NCBI GenBank assembly: GCA_017643215.1
Contig: JAEPNV010000013.1
Coordinates: 1 to 64,000, forward strand
Origin: Roseibium sp.
Lineage (GTDB): Bacteria; Pseudomonadota; Alphaproteobacteria; Rhizobiales; Stappiaceae
DNA length: 64,000 bases
Reading direction: 5' to 3'
Part shown: positions 6,993-17,025 of the stretch, one piece after another
Position numbering within the stretch: position 1 is the stretch's first letter
Layout of the letters: every line of letters starts with the position of its first letter
The notes under the pieces: model-generated
What the model was told of the DNA's origin: nothing
Databases searched by the model: none
What the model saw: the letters and a program-made list of their open reading frames with translations, nothing else
Program-made: the position numbers and the translations under genes

Positions 6993-7619
6993 TTATGCGG
7001 CAGCGGATGCCCAAGCCCGGTGAACCGGGTATCCGGCGGCCGTCAGGAGATTGGCCGTTTCCACCAGTGGCAGACCAACGACAGCCGGATAAGAGCCCAC
7101 CAGTTTGATCACGAAACTGCCGGCCAATCCCTGGATCGCATAGCCGCCAGCCTTGCCGCGCCACTCGCCAGAGGCGAGGTAATCGTCCATATCCTGGCGC
7201 GACAAGCGTTTGAACCGAACACGGGTCTCCACCAGTTTGGACCGCAGCTTCCCATCCGCTGTCGCCACCGCAACGGCGGTGAAAACCCGGTGTCCGCGTC
7301 CTGACAACAACGACAGACATGCAAGCGCCTGATCGGTCAGCTCGGCTTTGGGCAGGATCCGCCGGCCGACGGCGACGACCGTGTCGGCGGCCAAGACGAG
7401 GGCCGAGGCCAAATCCTCGGACTGGTCCGCCAATTGGCGCACGGCGGCAGCCTTTTCCCGGGCCAAGCGCACAGCCAGCGCGCGGGGCGTTTCATGTTTT
7501 TTGGGCGTTTCATCGATGGCGGCGGGCATCAAGTGATCGGGCTCCAGGCCGATCTGCTGAAGCAACGCGAGCCGGCGCGGTGATGCCGAGGCCAGGATCA
7601 ATGAAGGAGCCGATGCCAT
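6993..7619 (-). CDS. maf: Maf-family nucleotide pyrophosphatase
   Basis: The 208-aa protein has the Maf signatures: ILASASPRR at the N-terminus, DETP, the catalytic ADTVV segment, [12 protein letters not shown] and GYAIQG. The family hydrolyses non-canonical or canonical nucleoside triphosphates to monophosphates; the DETP/GYAIQG pattern fits the dTTP/UTP pyrophosphatase (YhdE-like) branch. Residues expected for activity are present. It lies between infA and yacG on the same strand and is probably co-transcribed with them. Confidence 0.93.
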   Translation of the reverse strand: MASAPSLILASASPRRLALLQQIGLEPDHLMPAAIDETPKKHETPRALAVRLAREKAAAVRQLADQSEDLASALVLAADTVVAVGRRILPKAELTDQALACLSLLSGRGHRVFTAVAVATADGKLRSKLVETRVRFKRLSRQDMDDYLASGEWRGKAGGYAIQGLAGSFVIKLVGSYPAVVGLPLVETANLLTAAGYPVHRAWASAAA

Positions 7620-7662
7620 GTCCGACCTAACCTTTATTCCCGCACAAAGCAGCCAAGACCGC

Positions 7663-7881
7663 CTACTTGAAGCGGTAGGTGATCCGTCCCTTGGTCAGAT
7701 CGTAAGGGGTCATTTCAACGAGCACTTTGTCGCCGGCCAGAACGCGGATCCGGTTCTTGCGCATGCGGCCGGCCGTGTGTGCGATGATCTCGTGGTCATT
7801 TTCGAGTTTCACGCGGAACGTGGCGTTCGGAAGCAGTTCCGTGACCACGCCCGGAAACTCCAGAGCTTCTTCTTTTGCCAT
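7663..7881 (-). CDS. infA: Translation initiation factor IF-1
   Basis: The protein is 72 aa, the canonical IF-1 length, a single OB fold: [20 protein letters not shown], then [20 protein letters not shown], then [21 protein letters not shown]-1 occupies the ribosomal A site during initiation. It is the first gene of an infA-maf-yacG run. Confidence 0.98.
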   Translation of the reverse strand: MAKEEALEFPGVVTELLPNATFRVKLENDHEIIAHTAGRMRKNRIRVLAGDKVLVEMTPYDLTKGRITYRFK

Positions 7882-8009
7882 ATGGATTCCTGATTACGGC
7901 GTTCGGATGAGCGGCGAACCTAACGGATCACGAACGGAAAGTGAACCGCAGATTACGGGCGTTTCATCTAAAAAAACGGGGCGGCGCGCGACCTGTTCAC
8001 AGGCCCGAT

Positions 8010-8462
8010 TCAGCCGCTGGGCGGCGGGGTCCAATCCAGGCGCTTTTTGATCTTCATCATCAACTGATCACGCACCGTGCGATAGCTTTCGAGGATCTGG
8101 TCCCGGCTTCCCGTGGCCAGGGTCGGGTCCATGGTCGGCCAGTATTCCACATCCACGGAGTCCGTCCGGGTCATTTCCAGCGCCTTGTGATGGGCCTCGG
8201 GCGCCAGGGTGATGATCAGGTCAAAACCGGATTCATCAAGATCTTCAAACGTTTTTGGCCTGTGCCCGCTCATGTCGACGCCGATTTCCCCCATGACGGC
8301 ATCAACAAACGGGTCGATCTCCCCTTGGCGGACGCCGGCCGAGCGGGCGTAGATCTGCCGCGGAAACAGGGTACGGGCGATCGCCGCGGCCATGGGTGAG
8401 CGCACCTGGTTCATGCCACAGGCAAAAAGGACGGCAGACGGACGCTCGACAGGCCCGGCCAC
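8010..8462 (-). CDS. Low-molecular-weight protein tyrosine phosphatase family protein
   Basis: The P-loop CGMNQVRS near the N-terminus fits the C-x5-R-S active site of low-molecular-weight phosphatases and arsenate reductases. The acid loop is represented by PTMDPT around residue 110. The 150-aa length fits. The real substrate (phosphotyrosine or arsenate) is uncertain; this conserved hisD-UPF0262-infA neighbourhood usually carries such a gene annotated only as phosphatase family. GTG is the probable start, with a GAAGGG site about 11 bases upstream inside the end of the UPF0262 gene. Confidence 0.85.
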   Translation of the reverse strand: MAGPVERPSAVLFACGMNQVRSPMAAAIARTLFPRQIYARSAGVRQGEIDPFVDAVMGEIGVDMSGHRPKTFEDLDESGFDLIITLAPEAHHKALEMTRTDSVDVEYWPTMDPTLATGSRDQILESYRTVRDQLMMKIKKRLDWTPPPSG

Positions 8463-8468
8463 CGCAGA

Positions 8469-8972
8469 TCAGCCCTTCCAGTGCAAGGCGTAAACCAGGG
8501 TGAAGAGCCGGCGCGCCGTCGGCATGTCGACATCCACCTTGCCACCCAACCGCTCCATCAAGATGGTCGAGCCTTCGTTGTGCACGCCGCGCCGGCCCAT
8601 GTCGATGGCCTCGATCTGGCTCGGCGTCGCGTGGCGGATCGCTTCATAGTAACTTTTGCAGATCAGATCATAGTCCTTCACGACCTTTCGCAGCGGCGTG
8701 AGTGAAAGGACGTGGGTGACAACGTCGCCTCCGGCCTCGGTCTTGATCTCGAAAACCAGCCGTTTTTCCACGACCGACAGACGCAGGACGAAATTGGCCG
8801 GGGGCTGGCCGACCGGCTGAAAGACGTTTTCCTCAATCAGATCATAGATCGCGACCGCGCGATCATGTTCCACATCCGGCGTTGACCGCGCGATCGAGGC
8901 TTCGTCCAGGATGACGTCAACCAGTTTGCCACCGGCAGTCATATCGGAAGAACTCAGATCGGCCTCGGCCAT
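8469..8972 (-). CDS. UPF0262 family protein
   Basis: The 167-aa protein has the UPF0262 hallmark blocks: [38 protein letters not shown] and the ending [13 protein letters not shown]. Function is unknown; the family is conserved in Alphaproteobacteria next to hisD. The chosen ATG is preceded by GGCGGGA and lies 14 bp after the hisD stop; an in-frame extension upstream would run into hisD and has no conserved sequence. Confidence 0.92.
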   Translation of the reverse strand: MAEADLSSSDMTAGGKLVDVILDEASIARSTPDVEHDRAVAIYDLIEENVFQPVGQPPANFVLRLSVVEKRLVFEIKTEAGGDVVTHVLSLTPLRKVVKDYDLICKSYYEAIRHATPSQIEAIDMGRRGVHNEGSTILMERLGGKVDVDMPTARRLFTLVYALHWKG

Positions 8973-8986
8973 GTTATCCCGCCTGA

Positions 8987-10282
8987 TTAAAGGTTCAGCC
9001 TGATGGAAACAGACCGGGCGTGCCCGGACAAGCCCTCGGCCTCGCCCAAGGCGATCGCAGCAGGTCCCAGCGCCCGCAGACCTTCCGGCGAACACTTCAG
9101 GATCGACGTCCGTTTGACAAAATCGAGCACCGAAAGCCCCGAAGCAAACCGCGCCGACCGGGCCGTCGGCAGCACGTGGTTGGATCCGCCGACATAGTCG
9201 CCGATCGCCTCCGGCGTGAACCGGCCGAGGAAGACCGCGCCGGCATTGCGGATTTTCTTCAAAAGCGCTTCGGGATCCGCCACCGCCAGTTCCAGGTGTT
9301 CGGCGGCGATCCGGTTGATCAGCGGCACGGCATCATCAAGGGACGCGACCGTGATCACGGCGCCAAACTCCGTCCAACTCGCCCGGGCAACGTCCGCGCG
9401 CGGCAAAGTCTGGAGCTGGCGCTCAACGGCTTCTTCGACCTCAGCGGCAAGCTCCGCGCTGTCAGTGATCAATATGGACTGTGCGACCGCGTCGTGCTCG
9501 GCCTGGGCAAGGAGATCCGCGGCGATCCAGTCCGGATCATTGTCGCGGTCGGCCACGACCAGCACTTCCGACGGCCCGGCGATCATGTCGATCCCGACGT
9601 TTCCAAACACCCGGCGCTTGGCCGCCGCCACGAATGCATTGCCCGGTCCGACGATTTTGGCCACCGGTGGGATTGTCTTTGTGCCATAGGCCAGTGCCGC
9701 CACCGCCTGGGCGCCGCCGATCCGGTAGATTTCATCAATCCCGGCAATGTGCGCTGCGGCAAGAACCTGCGGGTTCAAGACCCCGTCCGGACTTGGAACC
9801 ACCATGGCGATCCGCTCAACGCCGGCAACTTTCGCCGGAACCGCGTTCATCAGAACGGAACTTGGATAACTCGCGGTCCCGCCGGGGACATAAAGGCCGA
9901 CCGATTCCACGGCTGTCCATTTCGAGCCCAGTTCGACGCCGATTGCGTCCGTATAACGATCATCCTGCGGCAATTGCCGCGTGTGGTGTGCCGCGATACG
10001 GTCATGAGCGAGCTTCAAGGCATCGATCACGTCCTTCGGCACGGCCTGAACGGCTGCCTCAAGCTCTTCGGACGGCACGACGAGCTCTGCCATCGTCTCC
10101 ACCTGAAGCCGGTCGAATTTGGCGGTGTAGCCGACCACCGCATCATCGCCGCGCGCTTGCACATCCTCAAGGATTGCCCGGACCGTGTGGTCAACGTCCT
10201 CCGAGACTTCGCGTTTGCTGGCCAGAAGCGCTGCGAACCGGGGCTTGAAATCGGCGTCGAGTTGGTGGAGGCGGGTGACCAC
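8987..10282 (-). CDS. hisD: Histidinol dehydrogenase
   Basis: The 431-aa enzyme oxidises L-histidinol to L-histidine in two NAD-dependent, Zn-dependent steps, the last steps of histidine synthesis. Visible family blocks are [69 protein letters not shown] and the C-terminal GGSNHVLPT. The start is set at GTG because AAAGGAG lies 7 bases upstream; an ATG 27 bases further upstream has no such site. It heads a leftward run hisD-UPF0262-LMW-PTP. Confidence 0.97.
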   Translation of the reverse strand: MVTRLHQLDADFKPRFAALLASKREVSEDVDHTVRAILEDVQARGDDAVVGYTAKFDRLQVETMAELVVPSEELEAAVQAVPKDVIDALKLAHDRIAAHHTRQLPQDDRYTDAIGVELGSKWTAVESVGLYVPGGTASYPSSVLMNAVPAKVAGVERIAMVVPSPDGVLNPQVLAAAHIAGIDEIYRIGGAQAVAALAYGTKTIPPVAKIVGPGNAFVAAAKRRVFGNVGIDMIAGPSEVLVVADRDNDPDWIAADLLAQAEHDAVAQSILITDSAELAAEVEEAVERQLQTLPRADVARASWTEFGAVITVASLDDAVPLINRIAAEHLELAVADPEALLKKIRNAGAVFLGRFTPEAIGDYVGGSNHVLPTARSARFASGLSVLDFVKRTSILKCSPEGLRALGPAAIALGEAEGLSGHARSVSIRLNL

Positions 10283-10334
10283 GAAAGGGCTCCTTTGAGG
10301 CGGCATCACGGGGCAGCGGGCTGCCCGGCACGGA

Positions 10335-10772
10335 TCACGTCAGATCATGGGAGGGTTTGTTTGGCGTTGCCCACGCCGCGCCAAGGTCGGTCAATTGCAC
10401 CTCGATGCATTCAACATCGAGCATCACGGACCCGCCACCGGCGAATTCAAGATGGATCAGGCCGGACGGGTCGTCGCCTGGTTCGAACGTCACCGCCAGA
10501 AGCTCCAGCACGGCGCCCTTGAGGTCCTGCCGTATGTTGGTGGATTTCATCGCCCGGACTTGGGCGATCGCGAGCGCCGACCGGCGCCGTTCGTGGGCCT
10601 TGCTGCGCCGGTCGGCCTCCTTGTCCCACACAAACCGGTTCATGACAAAGACCGCTTTTTTTTCACGCGGCAAATACCTTATGTCACCGACCGTCAAGAC
10701 GGCGTCCTGGGCGTGCGCCGAAATCACCTGAAGATCCTCTGGATCGAGCGCGGCAAGCTTCAATTGGTCCAT
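10335..10772 (-). CDS. DUF2948 family protein
   Basis: The 145-aa protein matches DUF2948: LKLAALDPEDLQVISAHAQD, VGDIRYLPREKKAVFVMNRF, WDKE...ERRRSAL and a C-terminal IHLEFAGGGSVMLDVECIE. Function is unknown. It is a conserved alphaproteobacterial neighbour of murA and hisD and ends 52 bp before hisD on the same strand. Confidence 0.9.
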   Translation of the reverse strand: MDQLKLAALDPEDLQVISAHAQDAVLTVGDIRYLPREKKAVFVMNRFVWDKEADRRSKAHERRRSALAIAQVRAMKSTNIRQDLKGAVLELLAVTFEPGDDPSGLIHLEFAGGGSVMLDVECIEVQLTDLGAAWATPNKPSHDLT

Positions 10773-10911
10773 AAGTGTCCAAACACGTTGACTGTCGACT
10801 GAGGGGAGACACCGCGCCCAGCGCTGGGCGCTTTGACATCCGATGCCGTTGACCTAGCGGGGAATAGGCCATTTGGCAATGCGCAATCCGGATGCGCCTG
10901 CCAAGGCCCGG

Positions 10912-11133
10912 TCACTCGTCACCGGCGCTCCGGTCCGGCCAATTGCGTTTGATATCGTCCAGCGAACCGAGCCGGCGAAACACGCGCCGTCCAAACCAAA
11001 GTCCGAACACCAGCAGCAGGAACGCAGCGGTCGGGCCGTAAGGCATGGGTACGAAAACGACGGCAAAAAGCGCCGCCAAGGCGAACGCAAGCTGGATCCC
11101 AAAGCGGATCGAATGCGGAGAAAGACCGGGCAT
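10912..11133 (-). CDS. Small two-helix membrane protein, 73 aa
   Basis: The protein has two probable membrane helices (FGIQLAFALAALFAVVFVP and AAFLLLVFGLWFG) and a basic, charged C-terminus. It is not recognised further. It lies between murA and the DUF2948 gene on the same strand. Its ribosome-binding site is weak, so the call rests on the coherent membrane topology. Confidence 0.5.
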   Translation of the reverse strand: MPGLSPHSIRFGIQLAFALAALFAVVFVPMPYGPTAAFLLLVFGLWFGRRVFRRLGSLDDIKRNWPDRSAGDE

Positions 11134-11216
11134 CCAGTTACCGTCTGTCGGATCGCTGCGGACCGGGCACTTGAGCTCGTCTCCAAGGTTTGCGAATGGC
11201 GGGCGCGAAACGGCTT

Positions 11217-12506
11217 CTAGCCCGAGACCCGTTCGATCTGCGCGCCGCAGCGGGTCAATTTGTCTTCCAAACGCTCAAAACCGCGGTCGAGATGATAGAC
11301 CCGGTTCACGGTGGTTTCGCCTTCCGCCGCAAGGGCTGCGATCACCAGCGACACCGACGCCCTGAGGTCGGTCGCCATCACCGGCGCGCCGCGCAGCGTC
11401 GACACGCCTTCCACGGTTGCCATGCGGCCGTCGACCTGGATGCTGGCACCGAGCCGGGCCAGTTCTTGAACATGCATGAACCGGTTTTCAAAGATCGTTT
11501 CCGTGATCCGGCTCGCCCCGCCCGCTTTGGTCATCAGCGCCATGAACTGCGCCTGAAGATCGGTCGGAAAGCCCGGAAACGGCTCGGTCGTGACGTCGAC
11601 CGGCTGAATGCCATTGCCGTTCCGGTAGACCTTGATGCCCTCGTCCGTCGCGGTGATGTCGGCGCCGGTCTGGCGCAATGTGTCCAACGCGCTGTCAAGC
11701 AATTGCGGCTGCGCGCCCTGAAGCAACACGTCGCCGCCAGCCATCGCGACCGCCATCGCGTAGGTTCCCGTCTCGATCCGGTCCGGGACAACCGCGTGAT
11801 GGGCGCCATGCAGGCGCTTGACGCCCTGAATGCGGATCGTGGACGTGCCCGCCCCCTCAATCCGGGCCCCCATCGCGCAAAGACATTTGGCAAGATCCAC
11901 CACCTCCGGCTCGCGCGCCGCGTTGACGATCTCCGTCTCGCCCCTGGCAAGCGTTGCCGCCATCATGATGGTGTGCGTCGCACCGACCGACACTTTCGGA
12001 AATTCCACCCGCGCACCGGTGAGACCACCGGGGGCGGAGACCACCACATACCCGCCATCGATCTCAATGTCGGCGCCGAGCGCGGCCAGTCCGTCAATGA
12101 AAAAGTCCACCGGCCGCGTGCCGATGGCGCAGCCGCCGGGAAGCGACACCCGCGCCTGGTGCATGCGTGCCACCAGCGGCCCGATCACCCAGAAGCTCGC
12201 CCGCATCTTCGACACCAGTTCATAGGGCGCCGTCGTGTCGACAATCTCGCGGGCCGTCAGATGGACGGTCTGGCCTTCCAGCTCGTCCTGGCCCGAGCGC
12301 TTGCCGTTGACCGAGTAGTCAACGCCATGGTTCGAGAGGATCTGGGTGAGCTGGGCGACATCACGCAGGCGCGGCACATTGGCGAGCGTCAGTGTCTCAT
12401 CGGTCAGCAGCGAGGCGATCATCAAGGGAAGGGCGGCATTTTTCGCCCCGGAAATCGGAATGACCCCATGGAGCTCGGCGCCCCCGACGACCTTGATGCT
12501 GTCCAT
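11217..12506 (-). CDS. murA: UDP-N-acetylglucosamine 1-carboxyvinyltransferase
   Basis: The 429-aa enzyme adds enolpyruvate from PEP to UDP-GlcNAc, the first committed step of peptidoglycan synthesis. Signatures include [16 protein letters not shown], the catalytic loop [12 protein letters not shown] with the fosfomycin-target cysteine, [11 protein letters not shown], and the closing [11 protein letters not shown]. The catalytic cysteine is present, so fosfomycin sensitivity is expected. The length is normal. Confidence 0.98.
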   Translation of the reverse strand: MDSIKVVGGAELHGVIPISGAKNAALPLMIASLLTDETLTLANVPRLRDVAQLTQILSNHGVDYSVNGKRSGQDELEGQTVHLTAREIVDTTAPYELVSKMRASFWVIGPLVARMHQARVSLPGGCAIGTRPVDFFIDGLAALGADIEIDGGYVVVSAPGGLTGARVEFPKVSVGATHTIMMAATLARGETEIVNAAREPEVVDLAKCLCAMGARIEGAGTSTIRIQGVKRLHGAHHAVVPDRIETGTYAMAVAMAGGDVLLQGAQPQLLDSALDTLRQTGADITATDEGIKVYRNGNGIQPVDVTTEPFPGFPTDLQAQFMALMTKAGGASRITETIFENRFMHVQELARLGASIQVDGRMATVEGVSTLRGAPVMATDLRASVSLVIAALAAEGETTVNRVYHLDRGFERLEDKLTRCGAQIERVSG

Positions 12507-12712
12507 GTGTTTCGCCCCAATCGGTCTTGAAAATCCGGCGCCGACCGGCCCGTTTTCTCGAATTGTGCCTGTTGATGCGGTCTACACGCAACATGTGGTG
12601 GAGACAAGACGCGGCTGGGGCAATTGTTGGGCGGCGAAACTCCGGTTTTCCGGCCTTGCCGGCCCCGTCCGGCGGCTTATTTCGGGTGGTTTGCTGAGGG
12701 TCGCACACGGAC

Positions 12713-12898
12713 CTAACCGCCCTTGTGCGCATTCTTTGCGGCCGCCTTGCGCCGGCGCAGGTTTGCCCGGAGCGCCTCGGCCAGCCGCTCTTCCTTTGTT
12801 TTGTCAGCGCTTTTATCCTGCGCCGAACGGCTCTTGCCGGACGGCGAGTGGCCCGGATCCGGCGCATTGTCCTTGGCCGGCCCTTGGTCGTCGCTCAT
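12713..12898 (-). CDS. Small basic protein upstream of murA, 61 aa
   Basis: The product is hydrophilic with a conserved-looking C-terminal block EERLAEALRANLRRRKAAAK. Similar short proteins sit near murA in other alphaproteobacteria. A GGGAC site precedes the ATG. Function is unknown; the basic helix could bind nucleic acid, which is speculation. Confidence 0.7.
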   Translation of the reverse strand: MSDDQGPAKDNAPDPGHSPSGKSRSAQDKSADKTKEERLAEALRANLRRRKAAAKNAHKGG

Positions 12899-13255
12899 CG
12901 TCAAACGTCCCTTTATCGCGCATGATTGCCACGCATCCGCCCCAGCGCTTTTAATGGTCTTACTCGAGCAGGAAAACAGAAGCCGCTTTTGTGTCCCGAT
13001 CGGAGCGGATTTGTCCACAGGCAGACGGCCCGTGTCGTGGCGGCACGCCTTTGTCAGAAGCGCACTGTGCCGCAGGCTTTGGCCATCGATCCATGTCGCC
13101 GGACGTTTGGAAAAAAACCAATCCGCCTTCTTGCGCGGGGCCAGCAGTTGTGGCACAAGCCGCGTCATTCCGGTCGGCACTGCTGGCTGGAACCTTCCGC
13201 CATCGCCGCCGACAGCCGAAACGACTGATTGCGTGGCATCAAGGCGCGGAACAAA
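12899..13255. other. Gene-free gap before tRNA-Thr
   Basis: These 357 bases contain no open frame with protein-like features or ribosome-binding site. I see no confident promoter for tRNA-Thr and no clear terminator. Confidence 0.5.
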
Positions 13256-13330
13256 GCTGCCGTAGCTCAGGGGTAGAGCACTCCCTTGGTAAGGGAGAGG
13301 CCGAGAGTTCAAATCTCTCCGGCAGCACCA
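13256..13330 (+). tRNA. tRNA-Thr (GGT)
   Basis: The 75-nt gene has an encoded CCA. The acceptor stem GCTGCCG pairs with CGGCAGC; the anticodon stem CTCCC/GGGAG encloses a loop with GGT; the T-arm is GAGAG TTCAAAT CTCTC. No integrase is next to it. Confidence 0.97.
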
Positions 13331-13486
13331 TTTCTCCGGAATGTCTGCTCTTCACCCACGGGTTTCGTTGGCTTTGGTCGCAATGACCGCCGGCTGTTTG
13401 ATGGTTGGCCGACGAACGGCCCCGGAGCCTCACTGGCATGCGCCCGATGCCGGCCATCGGACGCAAGCGTCTTCATCAGGCGACAT

Positions 13487-15136
13487 TCAGATCCAGATGC
13501 CGCAATCCGTCGCCGCGGCGGTGTTGGCCTGGTTTTCCGCGCTTTCGGAAAAACCGATCAGGACATCCGCGCGGTCCCAGGATCCGTCACCCAGGCGGGC
13601 CAGCCATCCGGCCAAACCGGCATCATCCGCCCCCCGGTTCAAGACATTGGAATAGAGCGCGTTGACGAACGTGGTGTCCGTGGTGTCGGCACCAAAGAGT
13701 TGAATGAACTCCGCCGATCCGAGAAACGCGTTGCTCATCTCCTTGAGCGTCAAACCGCCATCCATCAGTCCGATATTGTGGCCAAGACCAGCGGTGTCGG
13801 GTGTACGGTTGAAGGAGGCTTCATAAAGCCGGTAGCACTGGCCGGCATTGCCGCTTGTATCGGTGCGCAACGTGGCATCGGAAAACACCACCTGCTCGAA
13901 GTCTTTCAAGACATCGCGGTCGCCGAACGCCCCGACAAACACAAGACCATTGCAGTCATCGAAAAATCCGTCCGAGGAATGGAGCCCGGTCGTGAAGGTG
14001 TCAAATCCCGTCCCGCCGACAATATATGAGGACGGACCGGTATCCTGGACGCTGTCATTGCCGGTCGTGCCAGCCTGAGGGTTCAGGATCCGAATGCCGG
14101 CCTCGTTCGGCAGAACGATGATTGTACCGCCAGACACGCCATCAAGACCAAGTTGCGTCTCAAAGGTCCCATCGTTATCGAGATCCATCTCGAGCGTCGA
14201 ATTTGCGCCATTGGCGGTCAATTTGACCTGGTTGGCGTTGCTGATCCCGCCAATGTCGATCTTTTCGCCATATTCGTAGTCGGTGATCTTTTCTCCGCTG
14301 GCAATGTCGCCGGGTGAAAACGCGAACGTGTCATCGCCTTCCCCGCCGGTGAGCGTGTCGGCATTCGCGCCGCCCCTCAGCGTGTCGTTGCCAGCGTCGC
14401 CATTGAGCGTATCGCTGCCGTCGTCACCGGCCAGATAATCGTTGCCGGTTCCGCCGTTCAGCGCATCATTGCCGAGCCCGCCATGCAGTGCGTCATTGCC
14501 GGCATCGCCGTTCAATGTGTCGTTGCCGCCACCGCCGCTGATCAGGTCGTCACCGTCGCCACCATTCAACGTGTCGTTGTCATCGCCGCCGACCAGCGTG
14601 TCGGCGCCTCCGGCCGCAAAGATCGTATCGTCTCCGGCAAGGCCGAAAATAATGTCGATCGAATCTGTGCCCTCGTGAACGTTTGTCCCGGCCAGATCGA
14701 TCATTGTCGCCGACGACTGGTCGGGCTCGGCAAGGGTCAAGGAGTTTTCGGCGGCCTGTTTGATCTTGATGGTGGTCGTGGGCGTTGCGCAGCAATTGGC
14801 GTCCACCTGCAGCGTACCGCGTTTGTCGCCGTCGAGAATGAGTGTGCGATCGACCTTCCCATCCTGATCGAGGTCGAGCTTGATCTTGGTCTGGTTGTTG
14901 GCCTTGTCGTATTCAAGCGTGACATCCTGGTTCCTGAGCCGGACGCCGGTGATGTCAATGTCCTCTTCGAACTCGTAGTCCGTGATGCGGTCGCCGTCAT
15001 CGAGCGTTTCACGTCCAAAATCATTGGGATAGTCGGTGTGGAAGCCAAACTGGTCCTTACCCTTTCCGCCGGTTAGGACATCCGCGCCTTTGGTACCCGA
15101 TATATAATCGTCTTTGTCGGTTGGTGTGTTCGTCAT
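13487..15136 (-). CDS. Secreted RTX calcium-binding repeat protein with DUF4214 domain
   Basis: The 549-aa protein has no N-terminal signal peptide and a block of GGxGxDxux nonapeptides at about residues 165-273, the calcium-binding beta-roll of type I secreted RTX proteins. A DUF4214 domain follows at about 432-540 ([37 protein letters not shown]). A module [12 protein letters not shown] ... [13 protein letters not shown] (about 50-110) recurs as [12 protein letters not shown] ... [13 protein letters not shown] (about 284-340), flanking the repeats. Secretion through an unseen type I system is inferred. The ATG follows a strong GGGAGGA site. Nearby exopolysaccharide genes suggest a surface role. 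No enzyme domain is visible. Confidence 0.88.
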   Translation of the reverse strand: MTNTPTDKDDYISGTKGADVLTGGKGKDQFGFHTDYPNDFGRETLDDGDRITDYEFEEDIDITGVRLRNQDVTLEYDKANNQTKIKLDLDQDGKVDRTLILDGDKRGTLQVDANCCATPTTTIKIKQAAENSLTLAEPDQSSATMIDLAGTNVHEGTDSIDIIFGLAGDDTIFAAGGADTLVGGDDNDTLNGGDGDDLISGGGGNDTLNGDAGNDALHGGLGNDALNGGTGNDYLAGDDGSDTLNGDAGNDTLRGGANADTLTGGEGDDTFAFSPGDIASGEKITDYEYGEKIDIGGISNANQVKLTANGANSTLEMDLDNDGTFETQLGLDGVSGGTIIVLPNEAGIRILNPQAGTTGNDSVQDTGPSSYIVGGTGFDTFTTGLHSSDGFFDDCNGLVFVGAFGDRDVLKDFEQVVFSDATLRTDTSGNAGQCYRLYEASFNRTPDTAGLGHNIGLMDGGLTLKEMSNAFLGSAEFIQLFGADTTDTTFVNALYSNVLNRGADDAGLAGWLARLGDGSWDRADVLIGFSESAENQANTAAATDCGIWI

Positions 15137-15163
15137 GTCTTCCTCCCAAGTCTTTTTCTGACG

Positions 15164-15205
15164 ATTATAAATAGGAATCCGTATTTTTCTGTGGCTCACG
15201 TCACA
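15164..15205 (-). promoter_or_regulatory. RTX-gene promoter with CRP-type site
   Basis: On the minus strand a perfect TATAAT (-10) lies at 15164-15169 without a good -35. TGTGG-CTCACG-TCACA at 15190-15205 differs from the CRP consensus TGTGA-N6-TCACA by one base. Its centre is about 41 bp before the predicted start near 15157, the class II activator position. The rest of the 384-bp gap (15137-15520) holds no gene. Confidence 0.55.
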
Positions 15206-15520
15206 GATTTGTTTTTTTGACCATCTAAAATAATTCCAACAACTTTTGCCTCATGCGAATACGGTTGCGCGTATCCATCGAACAACTTCCTCACATCTGT
15301 TCAACAACATCCGTGTCGGTGCGCCTCGCGAAACCGGTCACCGGAAGGGGCGCGATCCGCACCCTTACCCACCGCAATCGGGGCGAATGAATGGCCCTGG
15401 AATTCAAAGTGGTCAGTGCCAAGCGGCCTGTGCTAAGGGACCCCCGCCTATCTGCTCGCGCGGCCGTTTGCTGCCGGCACAGATCCAGCGAATGTCTTAA
15501 GGTTAAGCGAGGAAACCGCG

Positions 15521-16828
15521 ATGCGCGTCGCAATGATTGGGACTGGGTATGTCGGGCTCGTTTCCGGCGCCTGTTTTGCCGATTTCGGCCATGTCGTGAC
15601 GTGTATCGACAAGGACGCGTCCAAGATCTCGGCGCTCAACGACGGCCAGATCCCGATCTACGAGCCCGGGCTTCAGCAACTCGTTGCAAAGAATGTCGCC
15701 GAGGAGCGGCTTTATTTCTCCACCGAGGCCGCGGAAGCGGTGCGGTCGGCGGACGCGGTTTTCATTGCGGTCGGAACACCGGCACGCCGCGGCGACGGCC
15801 ATGCGGATCTTTCCTACGTGTTTCAGGCGGCCGAGGAAATCGCGGGCCTTTTGGATGGGTTCACCGTGGTCGTGACTAAGTCCACCGTACCGGTCGGCAC
15901 CGGCGATGAGGTGGAAGCGATCATCGCCCGGACCAACCCGCACGCGGAATTCGAGGTGGTTTCCAATCCCGAATTTTTACGCGAAGGCGCGGCGATCAAC
16001 GACTTCAAACGGCCGGACCGGGTCGTCGTGGGAACAGACGATGAGCGCGCCGCCAAAGTCATGCGCGAGCTCTACCGCCCGCTATACCTGAACGAAACGC
16101 CGATCCTGGTCACGCAGCGGCGGACGTCCGAACTCATCAAGTACGCCGCCAACGCGTTTCTTGCGGTCAAAATCACATTCATCAACGAGATTGCGGACCT
16201 TTGTGAAAAGGTCGGGGCGAACGTGCAGGAGGTGTCGCGCGGGATCGGGCTCGACAACCGGATCGGATCGAAGTTCCTGCATGCCGGTCCCGGCTACGGC
16301 GGATCGTGTTTTCCCAAGGACACCCTGGCCCTGTCCAAGATCGGCGCAGATGCCGACACCGAGCTGAAAATCGTCAACTCGGTCATTGAGGTCAACGCCC
16401 GCCGCAAACGGCGGATGGCCGATAAGGTCATTGCCTTTTTGGGCGGCGATGTCGCCGGATTGACGATCGCCCTCCTCGGCCTGTCATTCAAGCCGAACAC
16501 CGACGACATGCGTGAAGCGCCTTCGATTGATATCGTCTCGCGCCTTCAGGAGGCCGGTGCCCGCATCCGGGCGTTCGACCCGGTCAGCATGGACGAGGCC
16601 GGCCACATGATGCGCGATGTCTTGTTCTGCGATGGACCGTATCACGCCATTGAGAACGCCGACGCGGTCGTGATCGTCACGGAATGGGACCAGTTCCGGG
16701 CACTGGATCTGGAACGGGTCAAAACATCCTTGAAGGCGCCCAACGTCATCGATCTGCGCAATATTTACGATCCCTCGGACATGAAGGCGCGCGGTTTCAG
16801 CTACGCCAGTATCGGCCGCGCGTACTGA
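15521..16828 (+). CDS. ugd: UDP-glucose 6-dehydrogenase
   Basis: The 435-aa enzyme oxidises UDP-glucose to UDP-glucuronate with 2 NAD. The N-terminal Rossmann loop is GTGYVGLVS, the central helix carries the family block, and the catalytic cysteine is in GYGGSCFPKDT. The C-terminal nucleotide-binding part has LGLSFKPNTDDMREAPS. A GAGGAAA ribosome-binding site precedes the ATG. With the sugar transferase downstream on the same strand it points to glucuronic-acid-containing exopolysaccharide. Confidence 0.96.
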   Translation: MRVAMIGTGYVGLVSGACFADFGHVVTCIDKDASKISALNDGQIPIYEPGLQQLVAKNVAEERLYFSTEAAEAVRSADAVFIAVGTPARRGDGHADLSYVFQAAEEIAGLLDGFTVVVTKSTVPVGTGDEVEAIIARTNPHAEFEVVSNPEFLREGAAINDFKRPDRVVVGTDDERAAKVMRELYRPLYLNETPILVTQRRTSELIKYAANAFLAVKITFINEIADLCEKVGANVQEVSRGIGLDNRIGSKFLHAGPGYGGSCFPKDTLALSKIGADADTELKIVNSVIEVNARRKRRMADKVIAFLGGDVAGLTIALLGLSFKPNTDDMREAPSIDIVSRLQEAGARIRAFDPVSMDEAGHMMRDVLFCDGPYHAIENADAVVIVTEWDQFRALDLERVKTSLKAPNVIDLRNIYDPSDMKARGFSYASIGRAY

Positions 16829-17025
16829 GTCTTCCGCTTCAAAATCCGTCGACGACGATCCGGCACTTTGCTCGCCCATAAGGGCCGTTGTTCAGATTTT
16901 GTTGACCCTCTTGAGCAACAAGTCTCGGGTGTTAACCCTTTCTAAACTTTCATCTATGAGCGCCGTCGCCTGTTGGATATCGTTCTGCATCCCGAAGGGA
17001 TGGCTCCGATATTCAGGACGACAGG

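Noticed and set aside
9020-10522. 500-codon frame opposite hisD
   Set aside because: Same reason: a shadow of hisD, with no ribosome-binding site or family signature.
11190-12530. 446-codon open frame on the plus strand opposite murA
   Set aside because: It is antisense to a well-supported enzyme; composition is Arg/His-rich as expected from the complementary frame of GC-rich coding DNA and no motif is visible.
12899-13312. Extension of the small basic gene upstream of murA by about 138 codons
   Set aside because: The added sequence runs into tRNA-Thr and looks non-coding; the ATG at 12898 has a usable site.
14330-14640. Dense short direct repeats that might look like a tandem-repeat locus or CRISPR
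   Set aside because: They are the coding sequence of RTX nonapeptides; units are degenerate with no spacers.
16829-17025. Promoter before the sugar transferase (TTAACC / TATGAG, 17-bp spacing)
   Set aside because: Both hexamers are poor matches, so I did not list it as a feature.
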